A DNA stretch of 36,714 bases from Bacteroidota bacterium (GTDB lineage: Bacteria > Bacteroidota > Bacteroidia > Cytophagales > Cyclobacteriaceae): assembly GCA_023431285.1 (NCBI GenBank), contig JAEYXN010000286.1:1-36714 (forward strand). Reading direction: 5' to 3'. Below, piece by piece: positions 8,597 to 17,309 of this stretch; positions within the stretch are counted from its first letter, which is position 1, and every line of letters begins with the position of its first letter. The notes below the pieces were generated by a model. That model was not told where the DNA came from. It saw only the letters and a list, made by a program, of their open reading frames with translations, and did no database searches. Made by a program: the position numbers and the translations under genes.

Positions 8597-8965
8597 ATGG
8601 CATCCGTTAACAAGAAGAGAGCGATCAAAAGTCTGGAGAATCTTTCCGATGACCTGAGAGACCTGATCAAGGATCAGTATCCCAATGGTTATGAAAGCAG
8701 CATCAGCCGGATCACGAACGCCAAGAAAGAACCTATCTTCGTTTTCCCCCTGGAAACGTCAGATGCCATCTACCTTATTAAGGTGCCGGTGACCAAGAAC
8801 AGCGAAGGGGAGTACGATGTTGAATCAAAACCTGAAGACGAATTCGATAACAGCGGGGATGATGACGATTCAATGTCCAGCAACTCCGACGACGACGGAT
8901 ACGATGAAGATGGCGGCGGCTCCAAAAGCCGGGAAGCCAGCTACGATCCCGATTTCGACAGCTAG
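8597..8965 (+). CDS. Small conserved protein with a very acidic C-terminal tail
   Basis: This 122-residue protein has two parts. Residues 1-75 form a folded region (basic start MASVNKKRAIKSLENL, then DLIKDQYPNGYESSISRI and a strand-rich FVFPLETSDAIYLIKVPV). Residues 80-122 are a low-complexity Asp/Ser/Gly tail with DDDDS and DDDGYDEDGG stretches. It has no signal peptide or membrane segment, so it is probably cytoplasmic. It resembles a small Bacteroidota-restricted family that is sometimes labelled DNA primase in databases, a name I would not trust because no primase motif is present. The gene is divergent from the ECF sigma operon and 101 bases before uvrA. Its function is unknown. Confidence 0.8.
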   Translation: MASVNKKRAIKSLENLSDDLRDLIKDQYPNGYESSISRITNAKKEPIFVFPLETSDAIYLIKVPVTKNSEGEYDVESKPEDEFDNSGDDDDSMSSNSDDDGYDEDGGGSKSREASYDPDFDS

Positions 8966-9018
8966 ACGATTCCGACATATTTGAGAAGAACACCGGGTTG
9001 ACTACCTCGTGTTCGCCG

Positions 9019-9054
9019 GTTTTAAACTTTCCCGCTCCTTTTTTAGTTTAAAAC
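9019..9054 (+). promoter_or_regulatory. Paired GTTT-AAAC palindromes before uvrA (operator candidate)
   Basis: GTTTTAAAC at 9019-9027 and its exact reverse complement GTTTAAAAC at 9046-9054 are separated by 18 bases. Each is itself a 4-1-4 palindrome, so the pair could bind two dimers 27 bases apart. They lie directly before the uvrA start and around its likely promoter. A damage-response regulator is one possibility, but the sequence does not match the classic E. coli or Bacillus LexA boxes. Confidence 0.45.
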
Positions 9055-9066
9055 ATTATTCACTTT

Positions 9067-11946
9067 TTGTATTCCTTTTATCCCGTGAATCCAACTGTAA
9101 CGAACGATTCCTTTCTTGACGAACTCGATCCGAAAGAATATATCATTATAAAGCGGGCCAGGGTCAATAACCTTAAAAACCTTAGCGTAGGCATCCCCCG
9201 AAACAAGCTGGTCGTCATTACCGGCTTGTCAGGCTCCGGCAAATCATCCCTGGCATTCGACACTCTCTTTGCCGAAGGTCAACGCATGTATGTCGAAAGC
9301 TTAAGCTCTTACGCCCGCCAGTTCCTTGGACGAATGGAGAAACCCGAAGTAGATTATATCAAAGGTGTCTCCCCCGCAATTGCCATTGAACAAAAAGTCA
9401 ATACCCGCAACCCAAGGTCGACTGTCGGAACGACAACAGAAATCTATGATTACCTTAAGCTCCTTTTCGCCCGCGTAGGAAAAACATACTCTCCTGTCAG
9501 TGGCCGCGAAGTAAAACGCGATACCGTCACGGCAGTGGTGGACAAGATCAACTCCTTACCGAGCGGAACGAGAGTAATGGTGGTCTGCCCACTGCACATC
9601 CGCAAGGGCCGAAAACTTCTGGATGAGTTTAACCTTCTCTTGAGTAAAGGTTTCGCCCGGGTACTAGTGAACGGTGAAGTCAAGTTTATTGAAGAGTTCA
9701 CCGGAACTGAAGAGGAAGGCAAGAAGAAAAGAAGCCCCAGGATTGAGGGCAGTGTAGAAATATTAATCGACCGCACTTCCGTGAACCCGGAAGATGAAGA
9801 TACAACGTTCAGGCTGGGCGACTCAGTGCAAACAGCTTTCTTCGAAGGTGAGGGGGACTGCGTGGTTTATGCCGAAGGACATGAAAAGATTCACTTCTCA
9901 GACCGGTTTGAACTGGACGGAATGAAGTTCACCGAGCCATCAATAAACTTCTTCAGCTTCAATAACTCCTACGGCGCCTGTCAGACCTGCGAAGGCTTCG
10001 GTAAGGTGCTTGGCATTGATGAAGATCTCGTCATTCCTGATAAGTCTCTATCCGTATACGAAGGTGCGATTGCTCCATGGCGTAGCGAAACAATGGGAGA
10101 ATGGCTGAAACCCCTGATCAAAAACGGGATCAAGTTCGACTTTCCCATTCACCGCCCCTATAACGAGCTGACCAAAGTACAACAGGATCTGCTATGGACC
10201 GGTAACGACCACTTCGAAGGCATAAACGACTTCTTCAATTATCTGGAGTCGAAGCTCCATAAGATCCAGTACCGCGTTTTGCTTTCACGCTACCGCGGAA
10301 GAACAAATTGCCCCGACTGCAAAGGAACACGACTGCGTAAAGACGCGCAGTATGTGAAGGTCGCCGGCACCTCTATCATTGACATTGTTCTACTTCCTAT
10401 AGACGACGCTCTGGCGTTTTTCCAGAAACTCGATCTGAATACTTACGATAAGCAGGTGTCGGACCGGATTATTACAGAAATCCTCTCACGGTTGAGCTAC
10501 ATGTCGAAGGTGGGCCTCGGCTACCTTTCTCTTAACCGTCTGACGTCCTCCTTATCCGGAGGTGAGTACCAGCGTATCAAGCTTGCCACTTCATTGGGAA
10601 GCGCATTGGTGGGATCTATGTACATTCTCGATGAACCAAGTATCGGCCTTCACCCGCGTGATACAGATCGCATGGTGGAGGTGCTCAAGTCTCTTCGCGA
10701 TATGGGAAACACTGTCATTGTGGTCGAGCATGAAGAAGAGATCATGCGCGCCGCCGATCAAATCATCGACATCGGTCCGGACGCCGGAATCCATGGAGGC
10801 CAGTTAACCTTCCAGGGTACGATCGATGAAATGGACGGATCCGTTCGTACGCATACCACTGACTATCTCTCCGGCAGGGAAGAGATCGCCGTTCCTGCAG
10901 TACGCAGGAAGTGGCGCGATTCTGTAACGGTTACCGGTGCAAGAGAAAACAACCTCAAGAATCTCACAGTAAAGTTTCCGTTGGGTGCCCTCACCGTTGT
11001 AACAGGAGTAAGCGGTTCCGGGAAATCGACACTCATTAAAAAGATCTTGTATCCATCACTGGGAAGGATGAGTGGCTCTGTTTCAGAGGTGCCGGGAAAA
11101 TATGATAAGCTCGAAGGCGACTTCTCGAAGATTACGCAAGTTGAATTTGTGGACCAGAATCCTATTGGGAAATCTTCGCGTTCTAACCCGGTGAGCTATG
11201 TGAAAGCTTACGATGCGATCCGGACTTTGTATTCAGAACAACCGCTGTCGAAACAACGCGGATACAAACCGTCACACTTTTCATTTAACGTTGAGGGTGG
11301 CCGTTGTGAAACCTGCGAGGGAGAAGGCGAAACAAAAGTAGAGATGCAGTTCATGGCCGATATCTTCCTCAGATGTGAGAGCTGTCATGGAAAACGGTTT
11401 AAGCAAGAAGTGCTGGAAGTCGAATACAACGGAAAGAATATCTCCGATATCCTGGACATGACCGTTGAAGAAGCAATGTCATTCTTCAAGGAAAAGAAAT
11501 CGATTCACGAAAAAATAACTCCTCTCTTCGATGTAGGCTTGGGCTATGTGAAGCTGGGACAATCTTCGAACTCTTTAAGCGGAGGAGAAGCGCAGAGGGT
11601 TAAGCTTGCGTCTTTTCTTGGCAAGAATTCATCAGATGGAAACATCATGTTTATTTTTGATGAACCTACCACAGGACTTCATTTCCATGATATCTCAAAA
11701 CTTCTCAAGGCCATCAATGCCCTCGTTGATCAGGGACACACGGTAATTGTGATCGAACACAACCTTGAGGTGATCAAATGCGCCGACTGGATTATTGACC
11801 TGGGTCCCGATGGTGGAGAAAAGAATGGCGGGAAGCTTATGTTTCAGGGAACTCCTGAAGAGATGGCTGCCAACGGAAAGGGCTACACGGCCGATTTTAT
11901 CAGAACGAAGATCGCGAAAAAGAGGTCGAAGAAAATTCCGGCATAG
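9067..11946 (+). CDS. uvrA: Excinuclease ABC subunit A
   Basis: This protein of about 959 residues scans DNA for lesions with UvrB and loads the nucleotide excision repair incision complex. It carries two ABC-type ATPase modules: Walker A GLSGSGKSS (about residue 53) and GVSGSGKST, signatures LSGGEYQR and LSGGEAQR, and Walker B segments ending in DEPSIGLH and DEPTTGLH. Zinc-binding CxxC pairs are visible (CQTCEGFG, CPDCKGTR, and CETCEGEG with CESCHGKR). No in-frame ATG exists near the start: a stop lies at 9049-9051, then come TTG at 9067 and GTG at 9085. I give the longer frame; GTG at 9085 is equally possible. It is a full-length UvrA and is the only uvr gene in the window. Confidence 0.96.
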   Translation: MYSFYPVNPTVTNDSFLDELDPKEYIIIKRARVNNLKNLSVGIPRNKLVVITGLSGSGKSSLAFDTLFAEGQRMYVESLSSYARQFLGRMEKPEVDYIKGVSPAIAIEQKVNTRNPRSTVGTTTEIYDYLKLLFARVGKTYSPVSGREVKRDTVTAVVDKINSLPSGTRVMVVCPLHIRKGRKLLDEFNLLLSKGFARVLVNGEVKFIEEFTGTEEEGKKKRSPRIEGSVEILIDRTSVNPEDEDTTFRLGDSVQTAFFEGEGDCVVYAEGHEKIHFSDRFELDGMKFTEPSINFFSFNNSYGACQTCEGFGKVLGIDEDLVIPDKSLSVYEGAIAPWRSETMGEWLKPLIKNGIKFDFPIHRPYNELTKVQQDLLWTGNDHFEGINDFFNYLESKLHKIQYRVLLSRYRGRTNCPDCKGTRLRKDAQYVKVAGTSIIDIVLLPIDDALAFFQKLDLNTYDKQVSDRIITEILSRLSYMSKVGLGYLSLNRLTSSLSGGEYQRIKLATSLGSALVGSMYILDEPSIGLHPRDTDRMVEVLKSLRDMGNTVIVVEHEEEIMRAADQIIDIGPDAGIHGGQLTFQGTIDEMDGSVRTHTTDYLSGREEIAVPAVRRKWRDSVTVTGARENNLKNLTVKFPLGALTVVTGVSGSGKSTLIKKILYPSLGRMSGSVSEVPGKYDKLEGDFSKITQVEFVDQNPIGKSSRSNPVSYVKAYDAIRTLYSEQPLSKQRGYKPSHFSFNVEGGRCETCEGEGETKVEMQFMADIFLRCESCHGKRFKQEVLEVEYNGKNISDILDMTVEEAMSFFKEKKSIHEKITPLFDVGLGYVKLGQSSNSLSGGEAQRVKLASFLGKNSSDGNIMFIFDEPTTGLHFHDISKLLKAINALVDQGHTVIVIEHNLEVIKCADWIIDLGPDGGEKNGGKLMFQGTPEEMAANGKGYTADFIRTKIAKKRSKKIPA

Positions 11947-11997
11947 TCAACGCCGACCCGCATCAACTGATGGGTTACGCGCAGACTTGTATCCGGA

Positions 11998-12801
11998 TCA
12001 CTTACCGATCTTCTCGTAACTCGCGCCAATCCCCTTAATGAGGGAAGAGCTGAAACCCTGATGCTCCATTTCGTTCAATCCTACGATCGTACAACCTTTT
12101 GGGGTGGTTACTTTGTCGATCTCTTCTTCTGGATGACGATTCAGCTTCAGCAACAGCTCCGCAGCCCCTTTGACAGTCTGGGCCGCAATGAGATTAGCAG
12201 TCTTTGCATCAAACCCAATTTCTATTCCTCCTTGTGTTGAAGCGCGTATAAAACGAAGCGCATAGGCAATTCCACAAGCACCCAATACGGTGGCTGCATC
12301 CATTAACTTCTCATCTATGTTTATGCTTACTCCAAGTTGCTGGAACAGCTCTGTTACATAATTAACCTGCTCGTTGGTTCCTCCTTCGTGACAGAGACAA
12401 GTCACTGATTCACGAATGGCAATAGCAGTGTTTGGCATTGCGCGGAAGATTGGGACGCCATGATTGACAATTGCCGAAAGATCTTTCAACAGGACTCCCG
12501 TCACAACACTGATGATGATATGTCTTGAAGGATCGAAACTGCCATTTAGCCCTTGCAGGATGTCCACCACGTTATATGGCTTCAATGCCACGATGATTAC
12601 GTCGCTGTTCGCAATCGCCGCTTTGTTATCACTGGTAACGTTTGCTCCAAGCTTTTTCAGAGGCAATAGCGCTTCAACATTCCGACGTGTCACGGTAATG
12701 TTATCCGCAGGAACAAATTCACTTTTAATCAGTCCTTCCGCTATGGCGGCTCCAAGGTTCCCGCCACCAATGATTGCTATCCTAGAGTTTTTCATGTTCA
12801 T
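11998..12801 (-). CDS. proC: Pyrroline-5-carboxylate reductase
   Basis: This 267-residue enzyme reduces 1-pyrroline-5-carboxylate to proline with NAD(P)H, the last step of proline synthesis in the cytoplasm. The N-terminal Rossmann loop is RIAIIGGGNLGAAIAEGL. The C-terminal dimerisation domain contains the family signature around TTPKGCTIVGLNEMEHQGF (here T-P-x-G-x-T with C before T). Length and domain order are normal. Two ATGs, at 12801 and 12795, could serve as the start; either changes only two residues. The gene is divergent from glutamate dehydrogenase. Both genes concern glutamate-family amino acids, so the 155-base region between them may be coregulated. Its stop lies 51 bases from the convergent uvrA stop. 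Confidence 0.95.
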   Translation of the reverse strand: MNMKNSRIAIIGGGNLGAAIAEGLIKSEFVPADNITVTRRNVEALLPLKKLGANVTSDNKAAIANSDVIIVALKPYNVVDILQGLNGSFDPSRHIIISVVTGVLLKDLSAIVNHGVPIFRAMPNTAIAIRESVTCLCHEGGTNEQVNYVTELFQQLGVSINIDEKLMDAATVLGACGIAYALRFIRASTQGGIEIGFDAKTANLIAAQTVKGAAELLLKLNRHPEEEIDKVTTPKGCTIVGLNEMEHQGFSSSLIKGIGASYEKIGK

Positions 12802-12921
12802 CGTGAGTTCAAGCCTACCAAATTATGATTCTTTCTTCATAGTTGGATTACAGAGCGGAAGAAACGGGAAAAAGTATTCGGCCGACTTACTCTTGTTAGG
12901 TGTTTTCTCGGTCCGGTGCAT

Positions 12922-12929
12922 TACATTTG
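12922..12929 (+). promoter_or_regulatory. Candidate -7 promoter element of gdhA
   Basis: TACATTTG matches TAnnTTTG exactly and lies 27 bases before the ATG at 12957. The nearest TTG (12893-12895) is 26 bases upstream, a little far for a -33 element. If used, this promoter rules out the longer reading frame that begins at 12900. Confidence 0.45.
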
Positions 12930-12956
12930 GGCGCGAAATCGAAGCTTCCACCATTT

Positions 12957-14312
12957 ATGACTACGCAAGATATTCTGGCCGCTGTTAAACAACGGAATCC
13001 TAACGAACCTGAGTTCCTTCAAGCTGCTGAGGAGGTCATCGTCTCCATCCAACCCGTACTGGAACGCAACCCTTCATTTGTAAAAATGCGCGTTCTCGAA
13101 CGAATGCTCGAACCAGAACGACTGATCTCCTTCCGCGTGACGTGGCTTGACGATAAGAATAACGTCCAGATCAACCGCGGCTATCGAGTTCAAATGAATT
13201 CTGCGATGGGGCCGTACAAGGGTGGACTTCGTTTCCATCCGAGTGTAAATCAAAGTGTGTTGAAGTTTCTGGCATTTGAACAGATCTTCAAGAATGCTTT
13301 GACCGGTATCCCTATGGGCGGAGCAAAAGGGGGAAGTGATTTTGATCCGAAAGGAAAATCCGAAGAAGAGATCATGAAGTTCTGCCAGGCTTTTATGGGA
13401 GAGCTGTCACGCCACATCGGTCACCGATTGGATGTTCCCGCCGGAGATATTGGTGTTGGCGGAAGGGAGATCGGCTACCTCTTCGGCGCTTACAAGAAAA
13501 TCAGAAATAAATTCACCGGTGTGCTTACAGGAAAGGGAATCGGCTGGGGAGGAAGTCTCATCCGAACAGAGGCAACTGGTTATGGCCTGATATACTTTGC
13601 TGAATATATGCTTCAGGAACGGAAAGAGTCAATGAAAGGGAAGACCTGTCTTGTCTCTGGTTCAGGAAACGTAGCACAGTATGCAATCGAGAAAATCCTC
13701 CAACTTGGAGGAAAGGTGATCACGGCTTCTGACTCAACAGGTTTCATCCTTGATGAAGAAGGCTTCAACTTCGAAAAGCTGGAATTTCTGAAAGATCTTA
13801 AAAATAATCGTCGCGGAAGGATCGAGGAATATAAAGACAGGTTCAAGAACGTGATCTATCAGCCGGTTAGCGAAAAAGATGATCATAACGCGCTGTGGAA
13901 TGTGAAAGCAGACTGTGCATTTCCTTGTGCGACACAGAACGAGATAAACGGAAAAGACGCGCAGAATCTCGTGAGAAATGGTGTTACACTAGTTGGTGAA
14001 GGGGCGAATATGCCGGCGACCATTGAGGCGATAAGTATTCTGATCGATAATGGCATTATGTATTCTCCGGGTAAAGCAGCGAATGCAGGAGGAGTGGCAA
14101 CATCGGGCCTGGAGATGACACAGAATTTTATGGGTGCGCACTGGACGCGCGAAGAGGTTGACCAGAAACTTCATGGCATCATGAAGAACATCCACGATAC
14201 CTCTCTTGCCGCTGCCAGGGAGTATGGCCATCCTGGTAACTATCTTGTTGGTGCCAACATCGCCGGATTTTTGAAAGTGGCCCGAGCAATGCAGGCGCAG
14301 GGAATTATCTGA
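12957..14312 (+). CDS. gdhA: NADP-type glutamate dehydrogenase (hexameric)
   Basis: This 451-residue enzyme interconverts 2-oxoglutarate plus ammonia and glutamate, and in bacteria of this type usually assimilates ammonia. The substrate-binding region MNSAMGPYKGGLRFHPSVN and the catalytic-lysine loop GIPMGGAKGGSDFDPKGK are intact. The dinucleotide-binding domain holds GSGNVAQYA. The frame extends to 12900, but I chose the ATG at 12957 because homologues start here, the extra residues look non-conserved, and a TACATTTG promoter element lies inside the extension. Length and motifs fit the small hexameric class. NADP specificity is inferred from this class rather than from a diagnostic residue. 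Confidence 0.95.
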   Translation: MTTQDILAAVKQRNPNEPEFLQAAEEVIVSIQPVLERNPSFVKMRVLERMLEPERLISFRVTWLDDKNNVQINRGYRVQMNSAMGPYKGGLRFHPSVNQSVLKFLAFEQIFKNALTGIPMGGAKGGSDFDPKGKSEEEIMKFCQAFMGELSRHIGHRLDVPAGDIGVGGREIGYLFGAYKKIRNKFTGVLTGKGIGWGGSLIRTEATGYGLIYFAEYMLQERKESMKGKTCLVSGSGNVAQYAIEKILQLGGKVITASDSTGFILDEEGFNFEKLEFLKDLKNNRRGRIEEYKDRFKNVIYQPVSEKDDHNALWNVKADCAFPCATQNEINGKDAQNLVRNGVTLVGEGANMPATIEAISILIDNGIMYSPGKAANAGGVATSGLEMTQNFMGAHWTREEVDQKLHGIMKNIHDTSLAAAREYGHPGNYLVGANIAGFLKVARAMQAQGII

Positions 14313-14377
14313 AATATCTGTTGATAACTGAAACCTGAACGGCTTGTTCGGAGTTTGGGCTATTTCCACTTTTTCCT

Positions 14378-15715
14378 ATGGAGCTACGGCTGCAAACAAC
14401 AAATAAGCAAATCCTTGGCCTGGCATTGCCTATCGCACTCTCAATGCTGGTGCCGCAGATCAACTTTATCATCAATAACATTTTCCTTGCGGGCCTGGGA
14501 GAGGAGGAACTTGCCACAGCGGGAATTACCGGTGTCTATTATCTCATCTTCGCCGTAATAGGCAATGGTCTCAATAATGGGGTGCAGGCGCTCATCGCCC
14601 GCCGCGCCGGACAAAATCTTCCCAAGGAAATTGGAAGGTTGTTTTACAATGCCATGTGGGTCGCCATAGGAATCGCCGGTATAGGTATCCTGCTTACTTA
14701 TGTGGCAGCTCCGTCTGTTCTTCGCGCAGTGATCCATAACGAGGAAATCGCCACGCGTGCAGTCGACTTCCTCCTGATAAGAATATGGGGTTTGCCATTA
14801 CTGTATCTGTACGTGATGCGCAACGCTTTTCTGGTCGGTACCAACAACTCACGGTTCCTGGTGCTTGGAACGCTTAGCGAAGCCGTTGTGAACATCGTGC
14901 TGGACTATGGTCTCATCTATGGAAAGTTCGGATTGCCTGAGCTTGGGTTCAACGGCGCAGCCTACGCATCGATTATTGCAGAGGCAACAGGGCTGATCGT
15001 AATTTATGCGATCATCCATGCCAAAGGGTTTCATAATACTTTTTCCTTCTTTGAACAAACACGCCTCGATACATCGGTGATCCGACTGATACTGATTTAC
15101 TCTTCTCCTCTCATTGCCCAGTATTCCATTAGCATCGCCACATGGGAGTTCTTTTATATCCTCATCGAACACCATGGCGCACGTGCTCTCGCTGTCTCCA
15201 ACGCCATGCGAAACGTCTTCGGACTCTTCGGAATATTCGCGTGGGCTTTCGCTTCTACGACGAATACGATCGTGAGTAATATCATCGGACAGTCGCGCGA
15301 AAATGAAGTCATTTCTCTTGTAACCAGGGTCGCCACAATCAGCTTTTGCTTGTCGGCGGTGATATTCATTTTTCTGAATCTGAAGCCTGAATGGTTTCTG
15401 CTTTTCTACGGACAGGGGGAAGAGTTTATCGAATACGGTATCCCTATACTGCGTGTGGTTTCCGTCGGGCTACTCCTGATGTCATTCTCAACGGTATGGC
15501 TAAATGCCGTTACCGGAACAGGAAATACGCGCGTGAACCTTCTCATCGAAATGATCACGTTGGTATTGTATTGTGCTTATGTCTATGTAGTACTTGAGCG
15601 TTTAAGAATGCCTGTCACCTGGGGATGGGCGTCCGAATGGATTTACTGGATATCAATGTTTACGATGGCATTCCTGTACATGAAGTCCGGAAAGTGGAAG
15701 AACAGAAAACTTTGA
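14378..15715 (+). CDS. MATE family multidrug/Na+-coupled efflux transporter
   Basis: This 445-residue protein is almost entirely hydrophobic, with about 12 predicted membrane helices in two similar halves, as in the MATE (multi antimicrobial extrusion) family. Family-like features are the N-terminal LQTTNKQILGLALPIALS followed by a polar-hydrophobic helix, and the start of the repeat around NNIFLAGLGEEELATAGIT. It would export organic cations or other small molecules across the inner membrane using a Na+ or H+ gradient. Substrates cannot be predicted. It follows gdhA by 65 bases on the same strand and ends only 4 bases from the convergent lipoprotein gene stop. Readthrough from gdhA is possible, but no functional link is evident. 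Confidence 0.92.
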   Translation: MELRLQTTNKQILGLALPIALSMLVPQINFIINNIFLAGLGEEELATAGITGVYYLIFAVIGNGLNNGVQALIARRAGQNLPKEIGRLFYNAMWVAIGIAGIGILLTYVAAPSVLRAVIHNEEIATRAVDFLLIRIWGLPLLYLYVMRNAFLVGTNNSRFLVLGTLSEAVVNIVLDYGLIYGKFGLPELGFNGAAYASIIAEATGLIVIYAIIHAKGFHNTFSFFEQTRLDTSVIRLILIYSSPLIAQYSISIATWEFFYILIEHHGARALAVSNAMRNVFGLFGIFAWAFASTTNTIVSNIIGQSRENEVISLVTRVATISFCLSAVIFIFLNLKPEWFLLFYGQGEEFIEYGIPILRVVSVGLLLMSFSTVWLNAVTGTGNTRVNLLIEMITLVLYCAYVYVVLERLRMPVTWGWASEWIYWISMFTMAFLYMKSGKWKNRKL

Positions 15716-15719
15716 TGAA

Positions 15720-16610
15720 CTACTTCGCCGCGTCTTTTTCCTTGTACAGATAAAGGTAGGACGTTTTGCCGGTGTTCTTTTCACTAACGGTGTAGAATCC
15801 TGATCGATCCCTCGCCCACATTATCGTTTCACCCTGCGGCTCAAGTATATAGGGTACCTCAAACGGTCTTTGTTTCAATAGCTCGGGAACAGACAAGTTC
15901 TTATCGTTGTCCCAGAAATAGATGTGCTCGTAGTTTTTAAGCAGGATGTTTTTCCCATCAGAGGCGATGTCTCCACTGACAATTTGGGTAAAGGGAATTG
16001 AGAATAACCTGCGCGCAGTGTTGATACCACTGGTTGCGTAAGGGAAGTCGAGAACATAAACCCATACTGGTTCTTCACGCTTGGAAATGATGTACAGGTC
16101 TTTTGTTGACGGATCGAGGAGAAGTGTTTCGGTGTCTTTAGTTCCTCCCTCGAGCCGGAAAGCGATGGTGTCAATCTTACCTGGGGAAATGGTGGATGAT
16201 TTCCTGTCCCATCGCGGTTCCTCAAAGCGATAAACATATTTCGTAGCGAATCTGCTTATATTATCTCCAATCTCACCAAGATAAATGTATTGCTTCCCGG
16301 CTTCGGGGCCGGGACCTATCGCCATATCTTCCCAGTCGCGGTTTTCAACTGGCAACACGCAGGTGGCGTGAATAGTGAGTTTCTCATCTACCAGAAAGAG
16401 CTCCGGATCATTTCCACTATCGTTATGTACCCAGAAATATCCTTCATTGTTTGCGCTGGCGGCTCCTCCTGAGATCTCACCCAGCTTCTTATGCTCAACC
16501 TTGGAAACAGGTTGCCCTTCTGAAAATTTGTCGGTGGGATTTTCAACAACAACCTTCGAACACGCAGCGATTGCCGACAAAGTCAAAGCAATAACACACT
16601 TCCTTATCAT
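15720..16610 (-). CDS. Beta-propeller-like lipoprotein
   Basis: This 296-residue protein has a lipoprotein signal peptide: a basic start MIRK, a hydrophobic core and the lipobox IAAC with Cys17. The mature part holds strand-rich repeats with conserved-looking segments: GYFWVHNDSGNDPELFLVD, then NRDWEDMAIGPGPEAGKQY, YLGEIGDN, and repeats around DTETLLLDPSTKDLYIISKR. This pattern resembles six-bladed beta-propellers of the esterase-like phytase / SdiA-regulated type, in which Trp-Glu-Asp and GDIGDN-like motifs may bind calcium. It is probably anchored in the outer membrane or periplasm. A catalytic role is not shown. It stands between the convergent MATE gene and a DUF3253 gene on the same strand. 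Confidence 0.82.
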   Translation of the reverse strand: MIRKCVIALTLSAIAACSKVVVENPTDKFSEGQPVSKVEHKKLGEISGGAASANNEGYFWVHNDSGNDPELFLVDEKLTIHATCVLPVENRDWEDMAIGPGPEAGKQYIYLGEIGDNISRFATKYVYRFEEPRWDRKSSTISPGKIDTIAFRLEGGTKDTETLLLDPSTKDLYIISKREEPVWVYVLDFPYATSGINTARRLFSIPFTQIVSGDIASDGKNILLKNYEHIYFWDNDKNLSVPELLKQRPFEVPYILEPQGETIMWARDRSGFYTVSEKNTGKTSYLYLYKEKDAAK

Positions 16611-16688
16611 CGGCGGCCAAGAAAAGAATTTTTGGGAAGGAATAAAAAGCCAATACGGGCTGATACGGAAAAATATCGGATGAGTTTT

Positions 16689-16937
16689 CTATGCAGTCTT
16701 TTTGTAGCCAGACCTGGTGGTGCCTTTTCGGAAGTCCACCTTCCCTTCATGGGTGATGGTTCGGATCTTACCTTCCTTTTCCAGCACGGACGCCACAAAC
16801 CATACCTGATCCATCAAAGCCTGCCAATTATCGCGGTCCACGCGCTGCGCCACGTCTGAGGGGCCAAATGAATTGTCGGGCCCGCGCTCTTCAGCAATCT
16901 TGAGGATTGTCTCACGGATGTCTTCAGCAAATACCAT
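16689..16937 (-). CDS. DUF3253 family small protein
   Basis: This 82-residue protein fits DUF3253, a small domain with a winged-helix-like pattern. It has an N-terminal helix IRETILKIAEERG, then FGPSDVAQRV, a central Trp (NWQALMDQVWFVASVLEKEGKI), and a C-terminal basic hairpin (VDFRKGTTRSGYKKT). The function of the family is unknown; a DNA-binding role is only suggested by the fold pattern. The start at 16937 is an ATG, and the gene lies 78 bases after the start of the lipoprotein gene on the same strand. Upstream is a long gap without a clear gene, so its promoter probably lies there. Confidence 0.82.
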   Translation of the reverse strand: MVFAEDIRETILKIAEERGPDNSFGPSDVAQRVDRDNWQALMDQVWFVASVLEKEGKIRTITHEGKVDFRKGTTRSGYKKTA

Positions 16938-17309
16938 GAAGTGATTTGTTCCTCATATCGGGTAAACTTTCATGCCACCACATTCGTAAACTGACTATAT
17001 GCTCGAATCCGTCCATCTGCGCCAAACGCTCCGATCAACCATATAGACATTCCATGATTGGAAAGCGTAGCGCTGAAGTATCCCTGAAGGCCTGCAACAG
17101 CATATTTGATCCATAGTGCATCTATACCAAATCGCTATAGGCTCCAATATAAATCCGTCTCTATAGGGATGGGTTACCTACGGCCATAATACCGTCGACG
17201 GGCAGGGGTTCACATGATCAACATGCCATTTGTAAACCTTTCGCCCCGGAGGGCATGAGAAGTGCTGAAGGGAAAATGTTCTCGAATGGATGAACGCGCG
17301 GCAGGAAAG
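16938..17309 (-). other. 372-base stretch without a recognisable gene; possible decayed coding remnant
   Basis: No complete gene, tRNA or known structured RNA was recognised here on either strand. On the reverse strand, bases 17134-16970 stay open for 54 codons with protein-like composition (for example GIDALWIKYAVAGLQGYF and GMSIWLIGAFGADGRI) and end in TGA at 16972-16970. There is no start codon near the beginning, and stops and a frame change lie just upstream, where another frame reads RRIYIGAYSDLV before a stop. This could be what remains of an inactivated gene, or chance. The sequence also contains several CTATA words. Confidence 0.3.

Noticed and set aside
11951..11976. Hairpin between the uvrA and proC stops as a terminator
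   Set aside because: The stem is only about six pairs with a bulge and has no T run on either strand.
12900..12956. Longer start (GTG) for glutamate dehydrogenase
   Set aside because: The extra 19 residues do not look like the family, and a TACATTTG promoter element lies inside them.
16938..17309. Structured RNA gene such as RNase P RNA or tmRNA in the large gap
   Set aside because: The size would fit, but the universally conserved segments of these RNAs were not found. A GGAAAGTC-like string near 17304 lies at the edge of recX and lacks the rest.
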